DNA of 46,961 nucleotides from Planctomycetaceae bacterium (GTDB taxonomy: Bacteria; Planctomycetota; Phycisphaerae; Phycisphaerales; UBA1924): assembly GCA_021294835.1 (NCBI GenBank), contig JAJTDF010000016.1, forward strand, positions 1-46,961. Reading direction: 5' to 3'. The translations under genes and the position numbers were made by a program. Under the pieces are notes generated by a model. It did not search any database and had not been told where the DNA came from. It was given only the letters and a program-made list of their open reading frames with translations. Shown in pieces: positions 26,684 through 35,336 of the stretch. Position 1 is the first letter of the stretch. The number at the start of each line of letters is the position of its first letter.

Positions 26684-27870
26684 CAGACGGCCCCCTCACG
26701 CACGTACTCGGCCAATCCAAGTTCTTCGCCGAAGCGATCAATGGTCTTGACGCTCTTGAAGCCGAGAAGCCGTGAAGCCTCAGTGAACGTGGCGCGTCCC
26801 TCCCAGGTCGCCGCGATCAGCGCCCTGCCGAATCGAGGGCTTACGCGCACGCGCCCGGTGGCAAATGGGTCGCCGCCGGTGCTCTTCGCTTTCTTGCTGG
26901 CCATCTCAGCCCGGAGCCGCTTGGTCTCGTCGTCAAACGCGGCCTGAAACGCCGGTCGGGTAAGCCCGCCCGCATCCAGCATTCGCCGAAGGACGACAAG
27001 CGTGCTGACCTTGTACACCCTGCTCAGCCGCTGCACCTCCGGCCGGAGCTCCGCTCGGCGGTTGTACGCCTGGCGGAAGCCATCGAGCGGGACGAGCATC
27101 TCCGCCGCGACCGCATTGCACCAGCGTTCGATCAGGGCGCGTTGCGGCACCGACGAGGCCGGCGTCACATCCGAGACGCCCGACTGGCCAAGCCAGAGGT
27201 GGGCCAATTCGTGGGCGAGGGTGAACATCTGGCCGGACTTGGTGTCGGCGCCGTTGATGAAGATGAGGGGGGCAAGGTCGTCGCTGAGGGCAAACCCTCG
27301 GAACTCGGCGGTGTCGAGCGGGCGATGGGTGTTCTGCCCGACGATGCCGCTGACCATGACCAAGATGCCGGCCCGGTCGGCGGCGTCGATCATGTTTCGA
27401 AGGGCGTTCAGGAAGGTGGCAGCCTCCGCGCGAGCGTCGAGATCAAAGCCGACTGTCTGACGCATGCGAGCGGCGGTGTCAACGACGTCGCTCTGCACGG
27501 TGGCGGAGCCGACGAACTGGAGCCGTTCCTCGCCCAGAACCAGCGCGTTCTGGCGGTACCAATCTTGGCGCTGCTGGCAGAGGTGGATGGTGTCGAGCAG
27601 GTCGGGGGACGGGCGCCCGAGCCGTTCACTGCCGATGGTTCTTAAGTCCGGGATCGGGACGTTCTCAACCGGGGGCTTGGGCAAAAAGAGCAGGCCGATC
27701 GGCGTCCGCGTCGCTCTGGCATACTCCTCAAGCTGCTTCAGCGTCGGCTGAATCTCGCCTTGCCGCCATGCATCGAGTTTGGGGAAGCGATCGGCGAGCA
27801 TGCCGACGGCGAGCCCGGCACGCTCGCGGGCCCAATCAAGCAGCTCGGGTTTGACGGCGACTCGCGTCAT
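26683..27870 (-). CDS. XRE-family/ImmA-IrrE metallo-endopeptidase (COG2856), toxin partner
   Basis: A 395-residue protein with an N-terminal helix-turn-helix-like region (about 8-60, beginning LLDWARERAGLA) and a zinc peptidase domain with HELAH at 220-224. ImmA/IrrE proteins cleave repressors; the variant coupled to DUF4411 PIN proteins is a known toxin-antitoxin arrangement and probably acts as antitoxin and regulator. A C-terminal segment (about 310-395) adds a predicted helical part. The ATG at 27870 has only a weak AGAAG upstream. The stop overlaps the PIN start by ATGA. Confidence 0.88.
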   Translation of the reverse strand: MTRVAVKPELLDWARERAGLAVGMLADRFPKLDAWRQGEIQPTLKQLEEYARATRTPIGLLFLPKPPVENVPIPDLRTIGSERLGRPSPDLLDTIHLCQQRQDWYRQNALVLGEERLQFVGSATVQSDVVDTAARMRQTVGFDLDARAEAATFLNALRNMIDAADRAGILVMVSGIVGQNTHRPLDTAEFRGFALSDDLAPLIFINGADTKSGQMFTLAHELAHLWLGQSGVSDVTPASSVPQRALIERWCNAVAAEMLVPLDGFRQAYNRRAELRPEVQRLSRVYKVSTLVVLRRMLDAGGLTRPAFQAAFDDETKRLRAEMASKKAKSTGGDPFATGRVRVSPRFGRALIAATWEGRATFTEASRLLGFKSVKTIDRFGEELGLAEYVREGAV

Positions 27871-28027
27871 CGCTTCTGCCTGACAAGCGTAGCAAGGGGA
27901 TCTATGGACTCGGTGGGGGGAATTCGGCTGCGATGCATCGGCCCCCAGAGGGGAGTCGCCATCGAGCATCAGTTGAGCGCCGACAGTGCGGCCGTGGGCA
28001 GCCGCTGCTCGCCGGGCGGATGTGCGT

Positions 28028-28420
28028 TCAATCCGCCCGCCAGATCGCCGCACACCCCACCGCCTCGGTCACCCGCAGGCTCACCAGTTTCGGCTGCCGC
28101 TCCGGCGGCAGGGGGGCGCCCATGCGGTTGACGGCCGCCGCCAGCCGGCTGGCCAGATACCGCGCCACGTTCTCGGCCGTGGGGTTCAGTTCGGTGAACG
28201 GGGCCACCTCGTTGAGGTTGCGGTTGTGAAACGCCGCCAGGATCTCATCCAGCGCGTGCTTGACGGCGTGGAAGTCCAGCAGCAGCCCCTCGTCGTCCAG
28301 CGTGCGGGCCTGAATCACCGCCGTCACGTGCCAGTCGTGCCCGTGCAGGGGCTCGCGGACCCCGCCGATGGTGATGGCGTGCGCCGCCGAGAAGTGCGAT
28401 TGCAGTTCGATCTGAAACAT
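28028..28420 (-). CDS. 6-pyruvoyltetrahydropterin synthase paralog, PTPS-III (FolB-bypass) type
   Basis: A 130-residue member of the QueD/PTPS fold. The zinc ligands His14, His26 and His28 are present (SAAHAITI, LHGHDWHV). The catalytic cysteine normally four residues before HGH is absent; instead the motif is REPLHGH with Glu23. This is the active-site glutamate that defines PTPS-III, which makes 6-hydroxymethyl-dihydropterin from dihydroneopterin triphosphate and replaces FolB, including in planctomycetes. A folate role is therefore preferred over queuosine synthesis. The gene follows tatC by 6 bp and is probably co-transcribed. Confidence 0.82.
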   Translation of the reverse strand: MFQIELQSHFSAAHAITIGGVREPLHGHDWHVTAVIQARTLDDEGLLLDFHAVKHALDEILAAFHNRNLNEVAPFTELNPTAENVARYLASRLAAAVNRMGAPLPPERQPKLVSLRVTEAVGCAAIWRAD

Positions 28421-28426
28421 GGCGGA

Positions 28427-29500
28427 TCAGCCTTCAGACGCGTCGGTGGGTGGGGGCCGGTTGGCGTAGGGGTCGTCGGCGGCCCCGCTGGGCGGCGGGT
28501 CGTCGTCATCGGGCCGCTTGCCGGCCACGCGCGAGGCCGGCAGCACCCGCAGCAGGATGACCCCCAGCTCGTACAGCAGATACAGCGGGATCACCAGCAG
28601 GATCATCGACAGCGGGTCGGGCGTCGGCGTGAGGATCGCCCCCACCACAGCGCACACCACCAGCGCGTGCCGGCGATACTTGCCCAGCCACGCCGGGCTG
28701 ATGATCCCTGCCCACCCCAGCAGCAGCACCGCCACCGGCAACTGGAACGAGATGGCAAACGCCAGCGACAGCCCGAAGAACAGGTCCAGGTAGTCCTTCA
28801 CGCGATACTGCGGCGTGATCAGCGACGGCTTGATCAGCGCCGTGCCCCGCACCTCCACGCCCCCTTCGGGGGTCGGGAAGGCCACCCGCAGGGCGTGGTG
28901 CCGCGTGTTGATCCACATGTGCCCGGGCTTGACGACCTCCGCCGGCGGGTCATCGGTCAGCACCAGCGTCGGCTCGGGCATGCTCACGCCCGGCGGCAGC
29001 GGCGCGGTGGCGTAGGTCTGCGGGGCCAGGTTCTGCCCGAAGCCCACCAGCCACTTCAGCCCCACCGGCAGCATGACAAAGTACATCATCATCAGCCCGG
29101 CGATCGTCAGCACCACCGACAGCGGGGCCAGCACATACGCGAACCGCCGCTCATGGGCGTACAGCCCCGGGGCGACGAACCGCCAGGCCTGGTAGATGAT
29201 CCACGGAGCCCCCACCGCGCCGGCGACGATGATCGACAATTTGAAGTACGAACCGAACGACTCGAGCACCTGCGTCTCGATCAGGCTCTCGCTCTGCCCC
29301 GTCGCCGCCAGGCTCTCGCGCAGCGGACGGGTGATCAGTTCGATCAACTGGTCCGCGAAGATCAGCGAGGTCAGCACGATGGGCAGCAGCCCGAACAGCG
29401 CATGGATCAGCCGCTTGCGCAGCTCCTCCAGGTGCTCGCCCAGGCCCATCACGGCCTCTTTGTTCCGGCGTTCAATGATCGGATCCAGCACGCGCGGCAC
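28427..29500 (-). CDS. tatC: Twin-arginine translocase subunit TatC with large periplasmic insertion
   Basis: TatC forms the receptor for twin-arginine signal peptides. The signature MGLGEHLEELRKRLI opens the first membrane helix, and the usual helices follow (PWIIYQAWRFVAPGLY, FAISFQLPVAVLL, LTPTPDPLSMILL). Between the third and fourth helices a soluble insertion of roughly 65 residues replaces the short E. coli loop. The tail is Asp/Pro-rich. The GTG at 29500 gives 357 residues; an ATG at 29449 with AGAGG upstream is a serious alternative and would start right at the signature. Confidence 0.92.
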   Translation of the reverse strand: MPRVLDPIIERRNKEAVMGLGEHLEELRKRLIHALFGLLPIVLTSLIFADQLIELITRPLRESLAATGQSESLIETQVLESFGSYFKLSIIVAGAVGAPWIIYQAWRFVAPGLYAHERRFAYVLAPLSVVLTIAGLMMMYFVMLPVGLKWLVGFGQNLAPQTYATAPLPPGVSMPEPTLVLTDDPPAEVVKPGHMWINTRHHALRVAFPTPEGGVEVRGTALIKPSLITPQYRVKDYLDLFFGLSLAFAISFQLPVAVLLLGWAGIISPAWLGKYRRHALVVCAVVGAILTPTPDPLSMILLVIPLYLLYELGVILLRVLPASRVAGKRPDDDDPPPSGAADDPYANRPPPTDASEG

Positions 29501-29578
29501 GTCCGGTTTCTCAGCCCCGTCAGCGCCGTTCGGCCGGCGGCCCCGGCTGTCACGGGCCGCCGCCGCAGCCGGCCCGGC

Positions 29579-30820
29579 TTACTTGCCGGCAGCTTCCACC
29601 GCGGCCTTGAGGGCCTCGGCCGTCGGCGCCGCCTCGAAGAACGCCGCCACCTTGCCGTCCTTGTTCAGCACCACCACCGAGGGGAAGCCGCGGACGTTGA
29701 AGGCTTCTGCCGTCGCGTCGCCGCCCACCGCCGAGCGGATGGAGAGCTTGTTGTCGGCGATCCACTTCTGCGCCAGGGGCTCGTCGCCGTCATCGCGGGC
29801 GGCGATGGCGAAGACCTTCACGTCCTTGTTCTGCTCGGCGACGGCCTGCAGGGACTTGCCCATGTCGGCCGAGGCCTTGACCATCGGCGACCAGAAGCCC
29901 AGCACCGCCACCGAGCCCTTGATCTCCTCGCCGGTCAGCTTGCCGCCGCCGGCCAGCTTCAGGTCCAGCGCGGGCGCCGCCGTGCCCGCCGGCAGGCCGC
30001 CGGCCGGGGCCGAAGGCGCTGTCGCCGCCGGGGTGATCGTCGGCACCGCCGCCTCCTGCTTGTCGAACTTCCAGCCGTCGGGCGTCGGCACCGTCAGAGC
30101 CTCAGGCTTGATCGCGTCGGTGCTCAGGTCGAACATCTCCCAACGCAGCACCACGCGGCTGTTGGCCCCGCCGATCACCCGCGAGATCTCGTACATCCGG
30201 GGCAGGTTGTCGGCCACCGAGATGGCGATGGTGTGGAAGACCTTTTCCGGCTCCACTTCCACCACGATCACATTGCACGCCTCCCCGCGGATCTCCTTGG
30301 CCTCGCCCATGGTGATCTTGCGGGCCCGGATCTCCTTGGCGAACGGCTCGGAGTCCAGCAGCGGCGCCGGCAGGATGATCTGCCGCACCCGGCCCAGATG
30401 CTTGTTGCCGTCGTTGTTGGGCGCGAAGGGCCGCTGGAACACGGTCTTCTTCTCCGCGTCCGCCCACATCGCCTGACCCTTGTAGATCGAGGCCTCGAAG
30501 GTCGTCTCCGGCTCGCCGGCCAGTTCCGCCTTCCCCTTGGCGTGCAGCGCCATCGTCGCCGGCGAACCGCCGCCCCCGGGCGACAACTGCGACTCGCTCC
30601 GCAGGAACGTCACCCGCGCCTCCCCGCCCAGCTTCATCCCGCCCACGCCCTCGGTCGTCCGCTTGCCCGTGAACGTCAGCCCCTGCAGCCCGCTGATCGC
30701 CTTGGCCGAGTCCACCAGCATCGCCTTGGCCGCCTCGTCCACCTGGCCCACCGCGGTGCCCGAAAGCACAAAGACCAGGGCGGCGGGGGCGACAACGCTC
30801 ATGCAAACAATGCGGTTCAT
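29579..30820 (-). CDS. Secreted LolA-like/thioredoxin-fold protein lacking the CxxC motif
   Basis: A 413-residue exported protein; GGAG precedes the ATG at 30820 and a signal peptide spans about 1-27 (SGTAVGQ). The N-terminal half (about 30-270) has a DUF2092/LolA-like beta pattern. After an Ala/Pro linker the C-terminal domain (about 295-413) is a TlpA-type thioredoxin fold: AVLGFWSPMVKASADMGKSL, then FNVRGFPSVVVLNKDGKV with the cis-proline loop. The redox CxxC after FW is replaced by SPMV, so the domain cannot be a disulfide reductase. It lies upstream of tatC on the same strand (78 bp gap). Confidence 0.8.
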   Translation of the reverse strand: MNRIVCMSVVAPAALVFVLSGTAVGQVDEAAKAMLVDSAKAISGLQGLTFTGKRTTEGVGGMKLGGEARVTFLRSESQLSPGGGGSPATMALHAKGKAELAGEPETTFEASIYKGQAMWADAEKKTVFQRPFAPNNDGNKHLGRVRQIILPAPLLDSEPFAKEIRARKITMGEAKEIRGEACNVIVVEVEPEKVFHTIAISVADNLPRMYEISRVIGGANSRVVLRWEMFDLSTDAIKPEALTVPTPDGWKFDKQEAAVPTITPAATAPSAPAGGLPAGTAAPALDLKLAGGGKLTGEEIKGSVAVLGFWSPMVKASADMGKSLQAVAEQNKDVKVFAIAARDDGDEPLAQKWIADNKLSIRSAVGGDATAEAFNVRGFPSVVVLNKDGKVAAFFEAAPTAEALKAAVEAAGK

Positions 30821-31310
30821 CAATGGCTCCGAGAAAAAAAGCGCCCGCAGTCGCCGGTTTCGGTCGGGCAGAAGCCCGGCCGTTCCGGCCCGTTGGGCTC
30901 GAAACTGGCCCGGATGATACACGGCGGCCTCACTCTGGCTTCGCCGCCGCCCGGCCGATGGGTTCAGCCCGCCGGCCCAATCAGGCCGGTGACCGCCAGC
31001 TCAAGCCCGCATCGGACCTCCCGCCCGCACGGTTCATCAGTCCAGCCTCGCTGCCAGCGTGGTGGACCGCCGCGGCCATGGTTGAATGACCGCAAGGGGT
31101 TAGCGGACGCTGGGGCGTTCATGGATCATCACCCGAGTCCGGTCGACCTCATGGACGCAATGCATATGCAGCCTGTTCGCTTGACCCCGCGCCGCTACGC
31201 TGCTCCGCCACGCACACCGGCTCGGCTCGCCGTTGCCGATCCCCCGCCCGCCCCCGCACCCCGCCCCGTGCTTGGTATCCCGCGTTTTGGGTGTGTTGTA
31301 AATCCATGCT
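30821..31310. other. Divergent intergenic region
   Basis: No firm gene. A 65-codon frame (31121-31318) ends a few bases into the permease gene and has two cysteine codons near its end; it may be a leader peptide or chance. A -10-like TGTAAA at 31297 lies 8 nt before the permease ATG. Confidence 0.4.
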
Positions 31311-32066
31311 ATGCCTGAGTTTGAGTTAGGTCTGCTGGCCATCCTCTTCGGTGTCGCCCTGGTCGCAGGGTGCATCGATGCCATCGCCGGAGGCGGCGGG
31401 CTGATCACCATTCCCACCCTGCTCTGGGCCGGTCTGCCCCCGGCCATGGCCCTGGGCACCAACAAACTCCAGAGTTCTGCCGGCTCGTTCTCCGCCAGTC
31501 TGCACTTCATCCGCGCCAAAGCCGTGGACTTCCGCCAGTTCTGGCCCGCCTTCCTGGCCGCCCTGCTGGGCGGCGCAGCCGGGGCGGCGCTGGTGCAACT
31601 GGTCAACCCCGGTTTCCTGCGGGGGGTCATCCCCTGGCTGCTCATCGGCATTGCCGTGTACATGGTGCTCGCCAAGCGCGTCGGCGAGGTGGAACGCCAC
31701 CGCCGCATGGGCGTGTGGGCCTTCGCCGGCCTGATCGGCTTCGGCGTCGGTCTCTATGACGGCTTTTTCGGCCCGGGCACGGGCACGTTCTTCGCGCTCG
31801 GGTGCGTCGCCCTGCTGGGCATGACCCTGCCGGTCGCCACTGCCCACAGCAAGGTCCTCAACTTCGCCAGCAACCTCGCCTCGCTCATCCTGTTCCTCAT
31901 CGGCGGCAAGATCCTCTGGGTGCCGGGCCTGACCATGGCCGCAGGACAGTTCATCGGCGCCCAGATCGGCGCCCGCATGGTCCTCAAGAACGGTCCCGGA
32001 TTCATCCGCGCCGTGCTGATCACCGTGGCGCTGGCCATGGCCGCCCGCCTGCTGCTCTGGCCCTGA
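31311..32066 (+). CDS. TSUP (TauE/SafE) family membrane permease
   Basis: A 251-residue protein with about eight membrane helices. Both family repeats are visible: GCIDAIAGGGGLITIPTLLW with LGTNKLQSSAGSF in the first half, and GFFGPGTGTFFAL with AHSKVLNFASNLASL in the second. TSUP proteins export or import sulfite, sulfonates and other organic anions; the substrate cannot be told from sequence. No sulfur-metabolism gene is adjacent. It converges on the methyltransferase gene with a 33 bp gap. Confidence 0.9.
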   Translation: MPEFELGLLAILFGVALVAGCIDAIAGGGGLITIPTLLWAGLPPAMALGTNKLQSSAGSFSASLHFIRAKAVDFRQFWPAFLAALLGGAAGAALVQLVNPGFLRGVIPWLLIGIAVYMVLAKRVGEVERHRRMGVWAFAGLIGFGVGLYDGFFGPGTGTFFALGCVALLGMTLPVATAHSKVLNFASNLASLILFLIGGKILWVPGLTMAAGQFIGAQIGARMVLKNGPGFIRAVLITVALAMAARLLLWP

Positions 32067-32099
32067 CCACCACCCGCCCGCTGCGGCGCAGGGCCCGCC

Positions 32100-32696
32100 T
32101 CAGGCGCCGGCCACCCGCTGCAGCAGGTATTCCTCGCGCGGCTCGTCGGCCCGCAGCACCTCAAAGCCGTGCTCGCGGAACCAGCCCAGCCAGGTCTCCA
32201 CCGGCACGCACGTCAGGTGCAGGTGCGTGCCGGCCAGAAACTTCCACCACTTGTTGCGGTCCTGCCTCGGGTTGATCTTCACCGCGATCCACCGCTTGGC
32301 CACCCGCGTCATCTCCGCCACCGCCCGCGGCGCATCCTCCGGACGCATGTGCTCCAGGCAGTCCGTCGACAGCACCAGATCGAACGCCCGATCCCCAAAC
32401 GGCAGATCGGTGGCGCTGGCCACCCGCGCATCGCGCCCCAGTTTCTGGGCCGATTTCACCGCCACCTCGCTGATGTCCACCCCCACCGCCTGCACGCCCT
32501 GCTGCGAGAAGTACTCCAGCGTCCAACCGGTCGAGCAGCCGACGTCCAGCATGCTCGTCGGCTTCAGCTCGGCCATCGCCGACTTGCTCAGTTCCTTGGC
32601 GTGGCTGTAATCCCGGCCGCGGTGATAGCCAAGACGGTACAGACGGTTGTAAATGCGGCCGTAAAAAGCCGCGCGGTTCTGCTGCTCGTTGCTCAT
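32100..32696 (-). CDS. Class I SAM-dependent methyltransferase
   Basis: A 198-residue enzyme. Motif I is MLDVGCSTGWTLEYF, followed by the acidic VGVDIS of motif II and LPFGDRAFDLVLSTDCLEHM of motif IV/post. The C-terminus (LHLTCVPVETWLGWFREHGF) resembles the end of UbiE/Methyltransf_11 proteins acting on small molecules or sugars. Substrate unknown. The ATG at 32696 gives a protein of family-typical length; no clear ribosome site. Confidence 0.85.
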   Translation of the reverse strand: MSNEQQNRAAFYGRIYNRLYRLGYHRGRDYSHAKELSKSAMAELKPTSMLDVGCSTGWTLEYFSQQGVQAVGVDISEVAVKSAQKLGRDARVASATDLPFGDRAFDLVLSTDCLEHMRPEDAPRAVAEMTRVAKRWIAVKINPRQDRNKWWKFLAGTHLHLTCVPVETWLGWFREHGFEVLRADEPREEYLLQRVAGA

Positions 32697-32837
32697 GGGG
32701 CGTTGCTGTCCAAAGGCTGCGGCGCGGGGTGCGCTGCGGTTCACAGTACCAGATCTTCGCATGCCGGAAGTTTCCTGGCCGGGAGATTCCCCGACTCCAG
32801 GCGGCATTCATACGCGCCTCCTCCCCCAGTTCGGACG

Positions 32838-33299
32838 CTAAACCCGCAGCATCACCACGCCCGACAGTCCCGGTCCGGCCCCGGACCAGCATCGACCCTC
32901 CGCGCCCGCCCGAGCCTGCGCCCGCCCTTGGTTTCCGGTCACCGGCCATCCGCACCACGTTCGCCACACCACCCCCGCCGGGGGCCTGGGCCGTTGCCCG
33001 CAGGTCCGTCCGTACCCATCCGCATCGCTGTGGCTGCACCCCGCCTCCCCGATCCGGTCCGCTTCGCCCGCCTCGCCACCCGGTCGCGGGCCTTCCGAAG
33101 GTCGGTCCGCTCCGACCGGCTGGTTCGGGCACGCCCACACCCACTCGGCATGGCCCACCCCCGTCCCGCACCCGCCTCCATCGCCTCCGTCGCGGCACCA
33201 TTCCACCGCCCCGGCCGCCTGCATCAGCAGGCCGGTCTGAGCCAGCACCGCCAGCACAACCGCCAGCAGCCGCCACCAGGTTGATCTGGGCCGAATCAC
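32838..33299 (-). CDS. Possible small secreted Cys-containing protein
   Basis: A 153-residue frame from a GTG at 33299. Residues 1-31 form a convincing signal peptide (RLLAVVLAVLAQTGLLMQAA ending AGA). The mature part has seven or more cysteines (EWCRDG, GGGCGTG, WACPNQ, GCSHSDADG, RTCGQR) and no known domain. Codon use is good in the signal part and weaker later, so the C-terminal portion may be fortuitous. It lies in the 870 bp gap between the methyltransferase gene and ptsI; the rest of that gap holds no gene. Confidence 0.4.
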   Translation of the reverse strand: MIRPRSTWWRLLAVVLAVLAQTGLLMQAAGAVEWCRDGGDGGGCGTGVGHAEWVWACPNQPVGADRPSEGPRPGGEAGEADRIGEAGCSHSDADGYGRTCGQRPRPPAGVVWRTWCGWPVTGNQGRAQARAGAEGRCWSGAGPGLSGVVMLRV

Positions 33300-33566
33300 C
33301 GCCGGATAAGGTAGACATCCCCACGCACCCGGCGGTTGGCCGTCCCAACCGATGGGCCGCTGTCCATCCCCCAGCCGCCGGTTTCAACTCGTCGGCAGGT
33401 TGCGTGAGCAGCCCGCCGATGGATGGGGCGGGAGTGGGGGGGAGGGGGCAGCAGGGGGCAGCAGAGGGCAGCAGGGAGCCGGGAGGGTGGCGGCACGGGG
33501 GCCGTCGCCCACCACCCCTACTATCGGTCCGTTCCGATCCCGTTTGGGCTCGGTACGGGCCCACCA

Positions 33567-35336
33567 ATGGAGACGGTTCTTCGCGGCATTGCGGTTTCCC
33601 CTGGCATCGCCATCGGCGAGGTGTTCGTCCTGGACGATCAGCGTCGTCGCATTCCCCGGCGGCTGGTGCCCGCTTCGCAGGTGCCCGACGAACACCGCCG
33701 GCTTGACGCCGCCCTGGCCGCCTCGATCAGCGAACTGATGGTCATCCGTGAACGCACCGGCAAGGAACTGGGCGACGAGGCCGCCAAGATCTTCGCGTTC
33801 CACGTGGGCATGCTGGCCGACCGCACGCTCACCCGGCCCATGCACGACCAGATCGACCGCGAGCTGGTCACCGCCGAATACGCCGTCTTCACCGGCATGA
33901 CGGCCCTGGCCGAACGATTCACCAGTCTGGGCGATGCCGCCTTCAAGACCAAGGTCGATGACGTTCACGACCTCTCCGCCCGCGTCCTCAAGCACCTCAT
34001 CGGCGAGCACACCACCAAGCTCGCCTCCCTCAAGCACCGCGCCATCGTGCTCGCCCGCGACCTGACCCCCAGCCAGGCTGCCGCCTTCAACCGCAGCCAG
34101 GTGCTCGGATTTGTCACCGACACCGGCGGCCGAACCGGGCACACCGGCATCTTCGCCCGCGCCATGCAGATTCCGGCGGTCGTCGGCTGTCTGAATGCCA
34201 GCGTCGAGGCCGTGGAGGGCACCCCGGTCATCCTCGACGGCGACAGCGGCCTGGTCATCCTCGACCCCGAGGAAAAAACCCTCGCCAAGTACCACGCCTG
34301 GCAGGAACGCCGTCGCCTGTTCTCTGTCAGCCTCAAGGAACTGGCCGACCTGCCGTGCGTCACCCGCGACGGCATGCCCATTGACCTGCAGGGCAACATT
34401 GAATTTCCGGAGGAAATACCCAACATCCTCTCCAGCGGCGGGCACGGCGTCGGCCTGTATCGCACCGAGTTCCTCTACCTCACCCGCGACAGCCAGCCCA
34501 CCGAGGAGGACCACTTCGCCGCCTATTCGCAGTGCGTCAAACTGCTCGACGGCCGCCCGCTGACCATCCGCACCATGGACCTGGGCGCCGACAAATACAC
34601 TCAGGATCAGGCGGAAAACCCCGAGCGCAACCCCATGCTCGGCTGCCGCTCGATCCGCTACTGCCTGCAGAATCAGCCGATGTTCAAGGCCCAGTTGCGG
34701 GCCATCCTCCGGGCCGCCGCCCTCCGGCCCGACACCGTCCGCATCATGTTTCCGCTGGTGACCACCCAGGATGAATTCCGCCGGGCCCGGTTCTTCCTCA
34801 ACGATGTCATGGAGGACCTCCGCGAAGAGGGGGTGCCGATCGACTCGGGCATCAAGGTGGGGATGATGGTGGAAGTGCCCGCCGCCGCCCTTTGCGCCGA
34901 CGCTTTCGCCCATCAGGCCGACTTTTTCTCCATCGGCACCAATGATCTTGTGCAGTACACCCTGGCGGTGGACCGAACCAATGAGCTGGTCGCGGGGATG
35001 TACAACCCGGCCAGTCCGGCTGTTGTTCGGCTCATCGCCCACACCGTCCGGGCCGGTCGCGATGCCCGCATCCCCGTCAGCTGCTGCGGCGAGTCCGCCG
35101 GGGAGTTGGAATACACAATGTTGTTGCTGGGCTTGGGCTTGCGTACGCTCTCCGCGTCCGCAGCGTCCCTGCCCGCTCTTAAGCGGCTCATCCGCAGCGT
35201 GACCATTGAGCAGTGCGAAGTGGTGGCCGAGAAGGCCGCAACCTTCGATTCCGATGTCGCGGTCAGCAGTTATCTGCGGGACGTGACCAGGAAGATCATT
35301 CCCGAGGCGTTCGACGGTCGTGCCGTCGACGTCTGA
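33567..35336 (+). CDS. ptsI: Phosphoenolpyruvate-protein phosphotransferase (PTS enzyme I)
   Basis: EI takes phosphate from PEP and passes it to HPr. The 589-residue length fits the family. The N-terminal swivel domain shows GIAVSPGIAIGEVF and the phosphohistidine in GGRTGHTGIFARAMQIPAVV (His192; most EIs have TSHT). The PEP-binding barrel has GHGVGLYRTEFLYL, TIRTMDLGADK, RNPMLGCRSIR, MVEVPAA and the essential cysteine in PVSCCGESAG. No HPr or EII genes are nearby, which fits a regulatory rather than sugar-uptake PTS. A G-rich tract with repeated GGGCAGCA lies at 33424-33475 in the leader. Confidence 0.95.
   Translation: METVLRGIAVSPGIAIGEVFVLDDQRRRIPRRLVPASQVPDEHRRLDAALAASISELMVIRERTGKELGDEAAKIFAFHVGMLADRTLTRPMHDQIDRELVTAEYAVFTGMTALAERFTSLGDAAFKTKVDDVHDLSARVLKHLIGEHTTKLASLKHRAIVLARDLTPSQAAAFNRSQVLGFVTDTGGRTGHTGIFARAMQIPAVVGCLNASVEAVEGTPVILDGDSGLVILDPEEKTLAKYHAWQERRRLFSVSLKELADLPCVTRDGMPIDLQGNIEFPEEIPNILSSGGHGVGLYRTEFLYLTRDSQPTEEDHFAAYSQCVKLLDGRPLTIRTMDLGADKYTQDQAENPERNPMLGCRSIRYCLQNQPMFKAQLRAILRAAALRPDTVRIMFPLVTTQDEFRRARFFLNDVMEDLREEGVPIDSGIKVGMMVEVPAAALCADAFAHQADFFSIGTNDLVQYTLAVDRTNELVAGMYNPASPAVVRLIAHTVRAGRDARIPVSCCGESAGELEYTMLLLGLGLRTLSASAASLPALKRLIRSVTIEQCEVVAEKAATFDSDVAVSSYLRDVTRKIIPEAFDGRAVDV

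Noticed and set aside
28028-28420. QueD (queuosine synthesis) annotation
   Set aside because: The catalytic cysteine is absent and the Glu-type PTPS-III motif is present.
27986-31318. 1110-codon open frame on the + strand
   Set aside because: It lies antisense to PTPS-III, tatC and the thioredoxin-like gene and consists of Arg/His-rich shadow sequence.
33281-33312. Promoter TTGATC ... TAAGGT upstream of ptsI
   Set aside because: The -10 matches the TAAGGT of the shared element, but the spacer is 20 nt and the downstream block is not similar.
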